Source: Amoebophrya sp. A120 (lineage: Eukaryota; Sar; Dinophyceae; Syndiniales; Amoebophryaceae). Taken from it: 64,000 bases of DNA. Position 1 is the first letter of the stretch. Each line of letters starts with the position of its first letter. A program made the translations under genes and the position numbers. Below, piece after piece: positions 23,445 to 34,232 of the stretch. The notes under the pieces were generated by a model, which worked only from the letters and a program-made list of their open reading frames with translations, was not told the origin of the DNA and searched no databases. Where the stretch lies: positions 15,252,142 through 15,316,141 of the forward strand of contig CAJINV010000001.1 of the NCBI GenBank assembly GCA_905178155.1, given 5' to 3'.

Positions 23445-24669
23445 GTGGAAGACTCCAGACACAGACGGATGCTTCTACTTTTAGTTCTTCAGCCTTGCTA
23501 GGTAGCCCCAACTCGAAGATTTTTGTATGAATTATCTGCAGTTGTAACAGCTATTTGCGTTATTATGGATTTACTTACTACCACACCCTCCTCTGTTTCG
23601 TGTCAGAATGAGTATGGCTGCATTTTTTATTATTTTGCAGTTCGCAGCGGGGTCCGCAATTGCAATTCGAATTCCAATTTGTTTCCTTTTATTCCACACG
23701 TGTTTCATAGAGAATGTATCTGTTGGTTACAATACCCCATCTTTCGCCTAAGATCGTCGGCCGCTTTTCTAACCTAGTCGATTTTATATGTTCCAATCTA
23801 CTTCTGCTGGCACTGGCAGCAATAGCATGTGAACATACTAACGCAGTGGCAGACGAAGAGGCTTCACTCCTATATGATGCGCACACAGAATCTGGAACCC
23901 ACTGTTTAGATGAATGTATCATGAGTGAGAATTTCATTTTGTTTTTGACGACCTATGCAGTGTGGCCCTTCACGTTCAGCTTCAGTAGTAAATGCACGAG
24001 CCACTCTCCGCCGGTAAGTAATAGACTGCGGGTGCGCACTGAGATTTTGTTGTTTTCCAGATATGGTCGACGCATGATGGTGTCAAGGTCAAGAATGTGT
24101 GATCAACAAAGAGAATACATGTCCAAAGACGATCGAGTATGTAGGAATAACTACTTATAACTACTGGAGCTGACCGCCCCGATCTCATCGCAACTTTGTT
24201 GGACGGATCAATCGGAGCCAAGTTCGGTTTCTATTGTTAAGTACAAAAGCCTATGCTTAATTATCTCGAGCGAAAACTCGGTTTTTGCGATCAAAATTAA
24301 TATACAGAACCGAAATTGAAAGTTCAGAATCGAGTACAGATCCTGCAGAAAAAAGATCAGCTTTCGTGAAAGCAGCGCGGAAATATTGTGGGGTCACAGA
24401 TCCTTCTTGTTTTACGGACAAGCATTTTACCTTGGAAATTAGCCTCCGTTGCAGTCACACACCCCTCAGTATTGCCTACCCTATCACGACTTGACTTTTT
24501 TGTTAGCGATGCGTTTAGCAAACAGGCATCACTTCCGAGCAAGAACCTCACTCGCGATACTAGTGTAGTACGTCGTTCCTTTTCGATCCTCATTGTGCCT
24601 GAGACGTAGTGCTCATCATTCATTGCTTCATTTTTTTTACTGTGCAAAAATCTGAAATAGAAGACAAGA
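23445..24669. other. Intergenic spacer
   Basis: About 1.2 kb, AT-rich. No gene, RNA or repeat supported. Confidence 0.45.
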
Positions 24670-27600
24670 ATGGGCGGCAAGAACAAAGGCAAGGGCCGCG
24701 GCAACAAGGGACACGGCAAGGGGGGCAAGGAGAAGGACGGCCTAACCTTTGCCTTCCAGCGACCCGCCGGTGCGCCGGCCATCCCCGCCGCGGAGCAGAG
24801 CCGTTACCACTGCAAATGCAAGAAGTTCAGCGGGCGGACTTCTGAAGAGGTGGCACAGATGATTGCGGACGGGCTCGCAGAACACACACTCAGCGACAAA
24901 ATTCAGCTCGTCGACGCCTTCAAGCGCCGAGCTTGGGACTTCGTGTTCATCGGCGTCCGAACGAAGGACGCTGCTCTCTTCCGCAGCTTTCTGACATCAG
25001 GAGCTAAGACTAGAAGTACTACTAGCGATGAAATTATCAAAGAAGAACAACAGACGACCGCAGGCGCAGTAGGACAGGACGGAAAAACTAGTACACAAAC
25101 TACAGCACCACCCGCGGCCCCACAGCAGGACCAACAAGAACTCCAGCCCGAGCAAGTCGAAATGTTGAAAGATGTACAGTTTCTTATCGAAGAGCAATAC
25201 CCGATCGCCGTCAAGGAGGCCTCCGCCCGGGCTCCCGCGGACGAGGAGACCATCGTCGAGGAGGACCTGGATCGGTTCGGGTACAAGAAGGGACATATTC
25301 CGACCTTGATGGAGTTGAAGACGAAGCTGGCCACCTGGTCAAAACAGAAAAACATTCCGTTAGTGGACAAAGTTTGTCCGTTGTTCAAGCAGTACGACTA
25401 CGACCCGCTGCAGTTGACCATGAAGCACACGTACACACGTACCACCTGCAAAAACATTCTGCGCCGAATGGTGAAGCAGTGCAACAAGAGCAAAACCCCG
25501 CCGCCGCAGTGGGCGAACGTGAACGTGCAGAATCACGGGATCATCGTGGAACCGATTCTAGACTGCCCACAATACGCGCGAGACGCCGGCTACCGGAACA
25601 AGTGCGAATTGTCCTGCGGGGTGAAAGATATTACAACGACATCAAGTACTAGAGAAAAACAAGAAAGCCACGACGATGACGACGGTATCGGGAGGTTCGA
25701 AGTTGGGTTCGTGCAGCGGATGGACCACACGAATGAGCAGGTGATCGGCTCCATTCAGGATCTGCCGCACGTACCTGCGTCCGCGAAAAACGTCTCCACC
25801 GCCCTGAAAAGCGTGATCAAACGCTCTGGCCTGCCCGTGTACCGGAGGCACGCGTCCAAGCGCGCCGGGTTCTGGCGGCTGGTGATGTGCCGGGTGGTGG
25901 ACACAGACAAAACGACGGGAGCTTTACTTCCGGCGGACCAGCACCAAATCCTACTTGTCATCCAGACAACCGCGTTTCACGACCCGGTGTTGCTCGCACA
26001 CTTGACAAAACTGGTGGAAGAGGAGTTCAAGGGGTTGAACTTGCGGTCGCTGTACTGGCAGATGAACGACGGTATGTCAGACGCGTTCGATCCGAACGCG
26101 CCCGTGCTAAAGCTTGCTGGAAATAAAGGTGAAACCGAAGTAGACCAAGGAGCGCTTGTGTTGGCAAAGCACCAGGATGAGGTAGAAAGGATTTTAGACG
26201 AAGCGCACGCGAAACCCATGGCGGAATTCAAGCTCGCGTTTGACGAAGCGACAAAGAATTGCGCGCCGCTGGGCGAAAAGGAAACGCTCGTTGCCCACAT
26301 CGGGAGTAGCGTTGACACCAGTGTGACAGACCGGCAAAATGCGTGGGAATTTGTCCGTGGAATGCGAAGTAACAGGTACTACACTCAGGGCCTGAAGCTG
26401 AACCTGAAGGATGAGCCTGCTAATGACGATGGTGAGGACAATGACAGCACAGAGAACAAACTTGATGGAGCACAACGGGATGCCGATGTCGATCCGCATG
26501 AGAGCCTATCTCCGCACGAATCAACGAGCACGGCCGCAGCGGAGGAAGACGAAGAGGTCGACGAGGTGGAGATGGCGGATCAACCTGAAGAAGATTCAGC
26601 AACTGCTTCAGGGGAGATCCGCACAGCCATGGGTAATCTGATGCGGGCCAGAACAAAGAACGAGAAGAAGAAAAAGAAGAACATTAACGTAAATCCCCCA
26701 CAGTTGGTGTACCACGTGCTCGGTGCGGAGACCTTGAGCATGCCCCTGTGCGGCCTTACCTTCACGTGCGGGCCGAGCAGCTTTTTCCAGACGAACTCGG
26801 TCGTCACGGACAAACTGTACAAGAAGGCGCTGACGTGGGCAGGGCTTCTAGAAAAAGAACAGCCATTGTTGATAGGAAGCGACATCGATTTGCGGAAGCT
26901 CCAAGATGCAGCGACAGAGGAAGCAGGTAAAAGAACACAAATCTTGTTATGTAGCTTTGAGTTTAATACATCCTGCGCTTAGGACTTGTTTTTGTGCTGC
27001 AGCTCGCATACCGATGTAGGCTTATACTGTGACTTTTGCCCGTTAGGGCTCCTCACTAGAAAATCCAAAAACGTTTTCATAATTTGTTCCTCTTAACCTC
27101 CACAACAGCCACGGTCCTTTCCTCCTCCACCAGCAAGCCGGACACGCACCTTGTCCTTGACGTCTGTAGCGGCGTGGGGACGATTGGGTGCATTGCTGCG
27201 AAGTCGGACCCGAACTGCCAGGTCGTCGGGGTGGAGCTCATTCCTGACGCGGTGCAGGCCGCGAATGAAAACGCAAAACTCAACAACGTCAGCGACAACT
27301 GCGTCTTCTACGCCGGCAAGGCCGAAGTCGTGTTGCCGGATTTGTTTTCCTTCCTCGAAGCTTGCAAGAAGAAAGCAGAGACATCGTCATCGAGCAACGA
27401 CATTGAACTCGACGCGGAACTGAGCCAGCGTTTTGCACCCGTAATTGAAACCCTGAAAAAAGCCAGTGCTTCCCACTTCAGCCGAATCACGGCGATCGTG
27501 GACCCGCCGCGCACGGGCTTGCACAAGGACGTCATTTTCGCCTTGCGAAAGAACCTGGCGATCGACCGCTTAGTGTACGTCAGCTGCAACCCGGACACGC

Positions 27601-27893
27601 TGTGCGACGACGTCGTGAAGTTGTGTTCGCTGGAGGGAGATTGCGACGAGGAGGCGTTCGTGCCGTTCAAGGGCGTACCCGTGGACATGTTCCCGCACAC
27701 CGTGCACTTGGAGATGATCTTGTACCTGGAAAGGTACAAACCAGCCCGGCACGACCAAATCTGGCAGGGAGAACCGCTGTGGGTGCAGAAAATGAAGGCG
27801 AGAGAGGAAGCAGAACGACGGGCGGGAGTCGCGGCTGAGCCCGATGCGAAAAGACGGAAGAAAGGCGCCGAGGTGGAGAGGGACGAGAAGTGA
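24670..27893 (+). CDS. tRNA (uracil-5-)-methyltransferase, TRMT2/TrmA type
   Basis: Exons 24670-26926 and 27109-27893 (GT-AG intron) join to 1013 residues. The family makes 5-methyluridine in the tRNA T-loop using S-adenosylmethionine. Signatures: CGPSSFFQTNS at about 697; motif I VLDVCSGVGTIGC at about 767; DPPRTGLH at about 882; VSCNPDTL at about 909, whose cysteine is the nucleophile; and the C-terminal VDMFPHTVHLEMI pattern. The N-terminus is Lys/Gly-rich (GGKNKGKGRG), likely RNA-binding or disordered. Long acidic inserts (about 575-665) make the protein larger than most homologues (500-650 residues). The last 25 residues (EEAERRAGVAAEPDAKRRKK) recur at the end of a different gene at 33005-33064. 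Confidence 0.9.
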
Positions 27894-28430
27894 TGAATGC
27901 ATGCGCTCCCTTGCGTGAAGACGAAAACTCCTTGGCAGCTTAGTCTATGTTCAAAAAATGTTACGACCACGACGTCAAATAAACCAACATGTGCTCCTTC
28001 CGAACCGGCGGAGGTGAAGACTCTAAAGAGTGAAGCTCGACGCCGCTCATCACAATCTATCGTATCGTCGTGTTCCGTTTATTGTCATGTGGATCGTTGC
28101 ATGTGCTGCTGCTGCCACAAGAGCGACAATATGAGAAATTAAAAGAAGAACATGCGCACTAGCAAAAAGAAAAAAAGATCATGCCCACGATGAACATATA
28201 CTTGTCTGGTTGCAAAAGATCAGAACTGACGTTACCTTTTTTTTGTCAAAGCGTTCTGAGTAAACGTCAACCGCTGAAAGCGCATAGGCGCGTTAGATTC
28301 CCTCTGAAAGTCCGTCTTGTTTCTACAGCACAGCTCAGCTGCGCGTGTATTCTTCTCTTCTACTTAATTTTGATTTGCGTCTTTTGCTTTTGAGCATGGT
28401 CCGCACTACATGCAATAGTAAGCGAATTTC
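27804..28430 (+). repeat. Dispersed duplication, copy 1 (tail and 3' flank of the methyltransferase)
   Basis: This segment comprises the last codons of the methyltransferase and its downstream DNA. Its 3' flank recurs, diverged, at 31500-32085, and the coding tail with parts of the flank recurs at 33005-33990, all in the same orientation. Landmarks shared with copy 2 are AGCTCGACGCCGCTCAT, CAATCTATCGT, CTTGTCTGGTT, GTCAAAGCGTT and GCATGGTCCGCA, in that order. Confidence 0.75.
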
Positions 28431-29450
28431 AGTACCTTTGTCCAATTGAAATGGGTGAGGCGCCTGCAGTTGTCAGAGACGAGAGGGAGAGAAAAAACAA
28501 AATCGAAGAAAATTTAGCCGACTTTGGCCCAAATAAAGAGCGGAGCCGGAGGGGCTCATTTTCACACCTTTGCTGTTATTTTCGTTCTCTTCGCTCAACA
28601 CCAATCGAAATTCGCAGGAAGACCTTTGATGTAATATCGCTCACGTTGCAGCTTCATCGTCAAGATGTTCGAAGAAATACAAACAAAAGCGCATTAGCAG
28701 ACATCGAAAATATGCTGTCGAGGGCGCGTTGGCGCCGAGCGCCCACACTGGCACCCGAAAACGTGCGCGGAGGTGCAGAAGTAACGCGTGCGCATAATTA
28801 TTCATTTCCAGCAGTTATCTGGAGTCCTACTCGAGGCCGCAGCAGCGTTACTATAGTACTCAGCTGTGGAGCGACGTATCCTATCCCGATGAGTTGCGGG
28901 CGACTCAAGTCAAGTTTAGTGTTGAAAGCATGATTTTATTCGCTGTGTGCTCAGACAGGGTAAACTGTGGTTTGATGTTGTGCATGATCGCCAGTGCTGG
29001 AGTTGGAGATGATTTGGGAGAAGTGATGAAAGTACTTCGATCCGCATCAATCCTCTGCGTAACGATGAAGACTTGAGTATTTGCAAGTTTTTCCATGCAT
29101 AAGACTGTCTCCTACCGCAGCACTCGATCAGAAGCGTCTGGGGGGGGGGGGGGTGGCAAAACATCACCATCAACCACCGGTATAATAAATTTGAGTCAGC
29201 TAATATTAGGCCATAGACCTCTTGCACTTGCTGTTTCACATGCTTTCGACGTCTACTTTGTGTGGTCCATCTGAAAGGGCGGTTTATTCTGTAGAGAAAA
29301 TGGTTTCTTGTTAGTGCTGCGACAACTTGTGAAAAGACGTGCCCATATGTTTTTCCACTTGGGTTTTCTTCACATGACGATGACACTATGCAATGCAAGG
29401 AAATGAATATTCTATAAATCAAAATAAAAAAAAAAATATTAATATAACAG
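28431..29450. other. Spacer, possible unrecognised 5' exons
   Basis: No exon can be assigned with confidence. A GC-rich patch at about 28700-28780 might belong to the next gene. A run of 14 G occurs at 29140-29153. Confidence 0.35.
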
Positions 29451-30143
29451 CGGAGCGCACAAGCCCCTGGAGGATGTCGGCACAGACAGCGCCACGGACG
29501 ATGGCGGAACTTTCGACAAGGCGTTCGGTGAATCCATTGCAGGTACTTTTGCATTCTCTCTGCATTGCTTCTCACCCCCCGAATAAACCGAAATCGGGCC
29601 TTACTCCGAGAACAAGAAAAACCGGCATGCCACTCGGTGCGGCACGTATAAGAGCGGAAACCTCCGCTTGTAGTGGTTCGTTTTCTGTAATCTGTAGTTG
29701 TTCGACAGGAGTAGAGGGAACGAATAGGGATCTATCAGAAAAAGTATTCAACGTCACCTGTTGTTTCACTTATGTTTGTAGATGAATGTTGGCGAAAAGG
29801 ACGTCCCTCAAATGTGAAAAAGTCAACGAGACCGCGGACACGCTACAAAGGTACTACTTATGCAGCCAAGAAGGACAGGTCAGCTGCGCCTGCGTTTCTC
29901 GAGAAGGAGGAGCAGGGGCGTTTGCTGCAGTTGTACGGAACGGGAGCAGATGGGACGAGTCCGCGGAAGACATTAGACGAAATGAGCGACCTGGAACTGG
30001 CCTACTTCCAAGGTATGTGGATCGGGCATTTGTCTGCGACTGTGCCTGGTGAGGACCAGATGCTCAAAGTCATCCAGCCGATCACACTGCAAAAATTGGA
30101 GGAAATCCGCCGGCAACTGCGATCACAGGTCGAGCACGACTGA
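29451..30143 (+). CDS. 3' exons of an unrecognised gene
   Basis: Two exons are supported: 29451-29542 and 29782-30143, joined by a GT-AG intron (phase 1) into a continuous frame ending at TGA. The first reads as acidic sequence (KPLEDVGTDSATDDGG), the second as basic (KKSTRPRTRYKG) then a helical segment ending LQKLEEIRRQLRSQVEHD, about 150 residues in all. The left boundary is an acceptor site (ATATAACAG), so at least one 5' exon is missing from this model. No family recognised. Confidence 0.5.
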
Positions 30144-30369
30144 TTTCGATCTCCTTTGTTCGCTTCCGAGAGTTTTTGATGTGGTCACTACCAATAATGA
30201 GATGCTATCTAGTTTGGGGAGGGCGCCAGGGAAGGGCGGTGGGCCGCGGTGCCCGGGGCGGCGGGCGATTTTGCAAATTCCAGAGCCGTAGTGGCTTGGG
30301 GCACTCTCTTCAGCCCGTAACTGTTTCGGACTTGGCGTCGGGTGGTTTTCATAATTTTAAATACTCCTC

Positions 30370-30760
30370 GAAGTTCTGAAGTTCGAATTCCATGCAGAGG
30401 AGCTGCGAATTTTGGGAATTCGAAAAAATGATCCATTTTTGAAAATTGAAATTTTTTTTTGGGAGAGTGGATTGTTTCGGGAATTCGAAAAAAACATTTG
30501 AAATTGGGAAATTGCAAAAATTTTCTCGATGGTGAGCGATTTTGGAAATTCGAGAAAATTTCTAAGTTTGAAGATTGGAAGGCTTTTTCTTCAAGTAGCG
30601 CTACAACCAAACGAGAGAAGCAAAAACTTCACCCGGATTCCGTGTATCCAATATGAACAAACAAACAAACAAGATTGGAAGGAAAAGTCTTGGTGTTGGA
30701 CCATTTTGGGAATTCGAGAAATTCTTAAAGGTTTGGAAATTGCAAAATAATTTATGGTGT
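30370..30760. repeat. Degenerate AT-rich satellite-like repeats
   Basis: The motif TTTTGGGAATTCGAAAAA or close variants occurs four times (about 30410, 30475, 30540 and 30704). It is interspersed with variants of GGAAATTGCAAAA (about 30505, 30733; a reduced form at 30266). Spacing is irregular, about 65-165 bp. The rest of 30144-30957 contains no supported gene. Confidence 0.6.
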
Positions 30761-30957
30761 GGGGGATGTTTTCGAACTGCCCCCGCTAGGCAGGAGGAGT
30801 TTTATGGATTGGGAAGTGGCAGTGGCACACCAATGGATTGCGAATCTTAGATACTGAGCCCCATTTCAATTATATACTTCTTTCAAATGGATTTATCGAG
30901 GGCGTTCAAAAATTTCAGGAGTTTGATTGAATTGGAAAAATTAACTCCAAATCTCAG

Positions 30958-31500
30958 GCCCCGGAACTCCTCTTCCATTTTCCCATCTACCGGTTTGGTT
31001 CGAAGTTCTTGAGCTTTGACTTTAACAAAGACGGCGCATTGAGTCCCGCGGAGTTCAAGCACTTCTTTTCGGAGTACAGCAACGAGGATGGTGGAGCGGC
31101 AAAAGACTCGTCGACGTATTTTGCGATGTTCGACGCGAACGCAGATGGCCAGTTGTTGATGACAGAGATGATCCCGAAGTGTCCCTGCATCGTGTCGCCT
31201 GGGGCCAGAACAACGGAGAATCAGGACCATTCTTCGACATTGGAACTGCGGTCCCGTATGAGAGCCGGGAACGCGCGGTCTAAAGCCAACGCAAAAGCGG
31301 CTGCAATGCGGGCTGCGAGTGCTCCTAATGTGGCGGTTACCTCTGGCGGCGCGATTTACGATGCAAGAGACGTTGATAAGGAGAAAACAGAACAATGGAT
31401 GAAGGACAATTTTGTGACTCAAGGTGGGGGGCTGCTCCCCGAAGCCCATGCACCCCGTCCGCACGGGCTTCGACCCGCGTGTCCCTGTCATCATGGATGA
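30958..31500 (+). CDS. 3' exon of an EF-hand calcium-binding protein
   Basis: The exon begins after an acceptor (AAATCTCAG) and reads APELLFHFPIYRFGSKFL, then EF-hand loop DFNKDGALSPAEF, then a second loop DANADGQLLMTEM about 40 residues later, and ends at TGA 31500 (180 residues). The two loops have acidic residues at positions 1, 3 and 5 and a Glu/Gln-rich end, so calcium binding is likely; the second loop is weaker at position 12. The tail is Ala/Arg-rich. Upstream exons are not identified and would have to lie in or beyond the satellite-like zone. The stop lies immediately at the edge of duplication copy 2, so the original C-terminus may have been replaced. Confidence 0.65.
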   Translation, partial: APELLFHFPIYRFGSKFLSFDFNKDGALSPAEFKHFFSEYSNEDGGAAKDSSTYFAMFDANADGQLLMTEMIPKCPCIVSPGARTTENQDHSSTLELRSRMRAGNARSKANAKAAAMRAASAPNVAVTSGGAIYDARDVDKEKTEQWMKDNFVTQGGGLLPEAHAPRPHGLRPACPCHHG

Positions 31501-32085
31501 AACAATTGGAATTGCACTTTGATGGATGCGCTTGCTTGATGAACACGAGAACTTGGCAGTTTACTCTATGTCTAGAAGTTGTTATGCTGACGGCAAATGT
31601 TGCTACCTATGAATAATAGAAAATCTCCAATATGTGCTTCCGCACCGGCGGTGAAGACTCCAAAGAGTGCAGCTCGACGCCGCTCATATCAATCTATCGT
31701 GCCGCCGTGTTCCGGTACTGTCATATAATTCGTTGGATGTGCTGATACAGGAGCGATGACATAATAAATAGCGAGAACAGTTGCACTCGCAAGAAAGATC
31801 TTAATGCGAGGAAAATGTTTTGCTTGTCTGGTTCTGGTACTGCTACTGGTTGCAGAACGAAGATCTTCAGCGCTGCCGTTTAATGTTCTTTGTCAAAGCG
31901 TTGAGACTCATCTTCATGGTTGGTATCTCGTCACAGGCACGTTAAATTTTATATTTTTTCAAGAAGTCCGTTTTGCTTTTGTTTCTACACAGTTCAGGTG
32001 GGTTTCTCTTCTGTCTGGATCTTGTGTCTTCTGCTTTTCTGCATGGTCCGCATCATCATATGTAATAGTAAGCACATCGAGTTCG
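31500..32085 (+). repeat. Dispersed duplication, copy 2
   Basis: Diverged copy of the 3' flank of the methyltransferase (copy 1 downstream of 27890), lying directly after the EF-hand exon. Shared blocks in the same order and orientation: GATG-rich start, ACTTGGCAG/TCTATG, GGTGAAGACTC.AAAGAGTG, AGCTCGACGCCGCTCAT, CAATCTATCGT, CTTGTCTGGTT, GTCAAAGCGTT and GCATGGTCCGCA. It lacks the coding tail. Confidence 0.72.
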
Positions 32086-32207
32086 AGTTGTACTTCGTAT
32101 AAAATCGTCATCGTCAAAAATCAAGTCCAAGCCAAAGTTCTTTAGCTGGAATAGGTTTTGAGTTACCTGCACTGCTCTGGTCTACTTCGTGGTCCTACCG
32201 AAAAAAG

Positions 32208-33076
32208 GACAGCTGCCGAGCAGGAGTTGCAGCGTTTCCGGGATAGTGTCACGCATGATATTGATAAGGAGATAGTACAAAGAGTGTCTTCTTTTTTGAA
32301 GAAAGTGCTCCGACTCCCAGGCGGGCCGCAGGTTGTTACCAAGTGTATTCCTGGCGCATTTACAGAGACGAGCCGTGCCTTCCGCGGTGAATTTGCACGC
32401 AGTGTGGAACTCAGCGAATGGGAAACCGTGTGCGATCCAATAGAGGCACGCTGCTCAGGTTGTCCCAAAATTTCGACCGTACTCGACGAATCATTTCCCC
32501 CTGGGCGTTATCGGCCATGGATTTATGGCAAGCACGTTCTTCTGGGTTACATCATGTGCAAGGACGAGTTTGACGTCGACATTTTAAGCCTCCCGGGAAC
32601 GGTATTAATTGCGGAAGAATCGAAACGAAATTAATTTAGAATTTCTTTATTCATTTACTCTCGGTTTAAGACTATGACAAACACGAATTTTAAAGCCGAG
32701 CCATTGCAACACCAACAGAGCCTCACTTTTGCACCATTGGTATTTGTGCATGAGCGGTCTCTGCACTTTCTCTAGAAAATTGGAATTTCAATACTTACAG
32801 TACGAGACGAGCGAAGACAGTACCCATTTGGGGCGTGATTTTGGTCATCCCTTCCAACCGACGTTAATTCGGCTGAGCCGTTCAGAAGCTATCAAGACAA
32901 AAGCAGAACAAATCAAGTTTAGGACAAAACTAGAAGCGTTTGAGGCAAACCCTAAAGCGTTCATAGCAAACGCGAGAGCAGAAGCTAAACAAGCTATCAA
33001 GGCAGAGGAAGCAGAACGACGGGCGGGAGTCGCGGCTGAGCCGGATGCGAAAAGACGGAAGAAAAGTGGGGAGTGA
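32208..33076 (+). CDS. Gene fragment with transplanted C-terminal tail, unknown function
   Basis: Exons about 32208-32601 and 32801-33076 join through a GT-AG intron in phase 0; stop TGA at 33076. No ATG begins the frame, so a 5' exon is missing. The protein (about 220 residues seen) has a helical start (AEQELQRFRDSV), a middle with three cysteines (CDPIEARCSGC), and a lysine/alanine-rich helical end. Its last 20 or so residues, EEAERRAGVAAEPDAKRRKK, equal those of the tRNA methyltransferase at 27804-27863: 59 of 60 bases match. Family not recognised. The tail identity shows a recent copying event rather than common function. Confidence 0.55.
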
Positions 33077-33990
33077 GTAGTGGAACAAAAGTGATGAATG
33101 CGAAAGTGAATGGATGAATGGCTGCGCTTACTTGAAACGAACTCGACGACTTCGTCACATGTTGCTTTAGTATGTAGTGAGGTCACGAACGTTCTAACCT
33201 AGCGATCTTTTTGACAGGCAGTGCGCAAAACGACCGGCAGTTATCAAGCGGGCGGAAGTGTTTTTGGACATAAAAATTTTTCAATTATCAAGCGGGCGGG
33301 GCTTTGCCGTCAAACAAGCCCGGTCGAAAACTATCGATTCCCGCTTGATAAAACGACGCAGGGGAGCCGGCAAAAGGGGCGCCCTTCTGAGGCGCCCACC
33401 GCCTTGGTTTCTGGCGATTTGGGGCGCCCAAAAAGGGGCGTCCAAAAAGCAGCGCTCCAAAAAAAACAGCGAATCCGCATGGTATGGGCCTCATTTTGCC
33501 CCACATTCGGGCCCCGCAAAAGACGCCTTCAAAGTCCGCCATTTCAGAGGCGGACTGAAGGCCAGAAGATGCGGCATTTTGGCAAAAAAAAACAAAAAAA
33601 ACAAAGTCCGCCAAAAGCAAAAAGCCAATCCGCATGCTATGGGCCCGATTTGGGGCTCCCAAGAGGCCGACCCTGGCGCGGGCCCCGGCGGGGCCATAGC
33701 ATGCGGGGAAGGTTTTTCGATTCGAAACCAAAAGGAGGCCGCCTCTGGATTGAGATTTTTAGCGACTGCCGTGCCGTCGTGCATAACATTACCCACGATG
33801 GCATGGCGGGCAGAGAAGTTGCGTCCTTTTTTGGCGTGAAGACAAAAAGATCGCCGTGACCTCACTACCTCCGCGGACGCGGCTATTATTGGTAATACTT
33901 GCGACCACGACATCATCAAGATAAACAACACGTGCTTATGAACGGGAAGGTCACTCTAATAAAGAGTGGGACGCAAAAAATTCTCGTTTT
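33005..33990 (+). repeat. Dispersed duplication, copy 3, split by a fold-back element
   Basis: 33005-33064 copies the methyltransferase coding tail with one mismatch. The following flank (GTGATGAATGCG, TGCGCTTACTTG) resembles copy 1. After an inserted element (33174-33868) the flank resumes at about 33895 with GCGACCACGACATCA and an AATAAAGAGTG stretch, matching the GACCACGACGTC and AAAGAGTG region of copy 1. Confidence 0.62.
33174..33868. mobile_element. Fold-back element of about 695 bp inside duplication copy 3
   Basis: The left end GTAGTGAGGTCACG, then (after 18 extra bases) GCGATCTTTTTG, is mirrored at the right end as CAAAAAGATCGC then CGTGACCTCACTAC. Internally TTATCAAGCGGGCGG occurs twice (33241 and 33285) and CCCGCTTGATAA once inverted (33340). 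The variant CCGCATG.TATGGGCC also recurs (about 33476 and 33631) with an inverted form near 33690. The core is GC-rich and open in several frames, but no transposase motif is visible. No clear target duplication is seen. Bounded by the two halves of copy 3, it is best read as an insertion. Confidence 0.65.
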
Positions 33991-34232
33991 GTGGAGGTGT
34001 CAATCAAACCCTCGTGTTCCGTAATTTAGAAAACAAAGGGGAACACTGAGAGGACGTTCTCAGTTTCATCTGGTCACTGGGTCCAGGGTGATGTACGGAT
34101 TTGCAAGATCATCTAATTTCGGATGTTGACCAAAAATCGCGAGAAGAAAGTGTTGATGTTCTAGACGCATGACCGGTCACGGCGCGTGACCAGGCTGCAA
34201 AAAAGCAAAGTTAAGTACCGACTTTCATCAAC
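33869..34232. other. Spacer after the fold-back element
   Basis: Contains the right part of duplication copy 3 up to about 33990; beyond that no feature is seen. Confidence 0.4.

Noticed and set aside
29140-29153. Run of 14 G as a functional element
   Set aside because: A single homopolymer in a spacer; may be a sequencing or slippage feature and has no partner repeat.
33221-33859. 212- and 193-codon frames inside the fold-back element as a transposase
   Set aside because: Frames overlap on both strands, translations are low in complexity and lack a DDE/D-like or zinc-finger pattern; they follow from GC-rich repeats.
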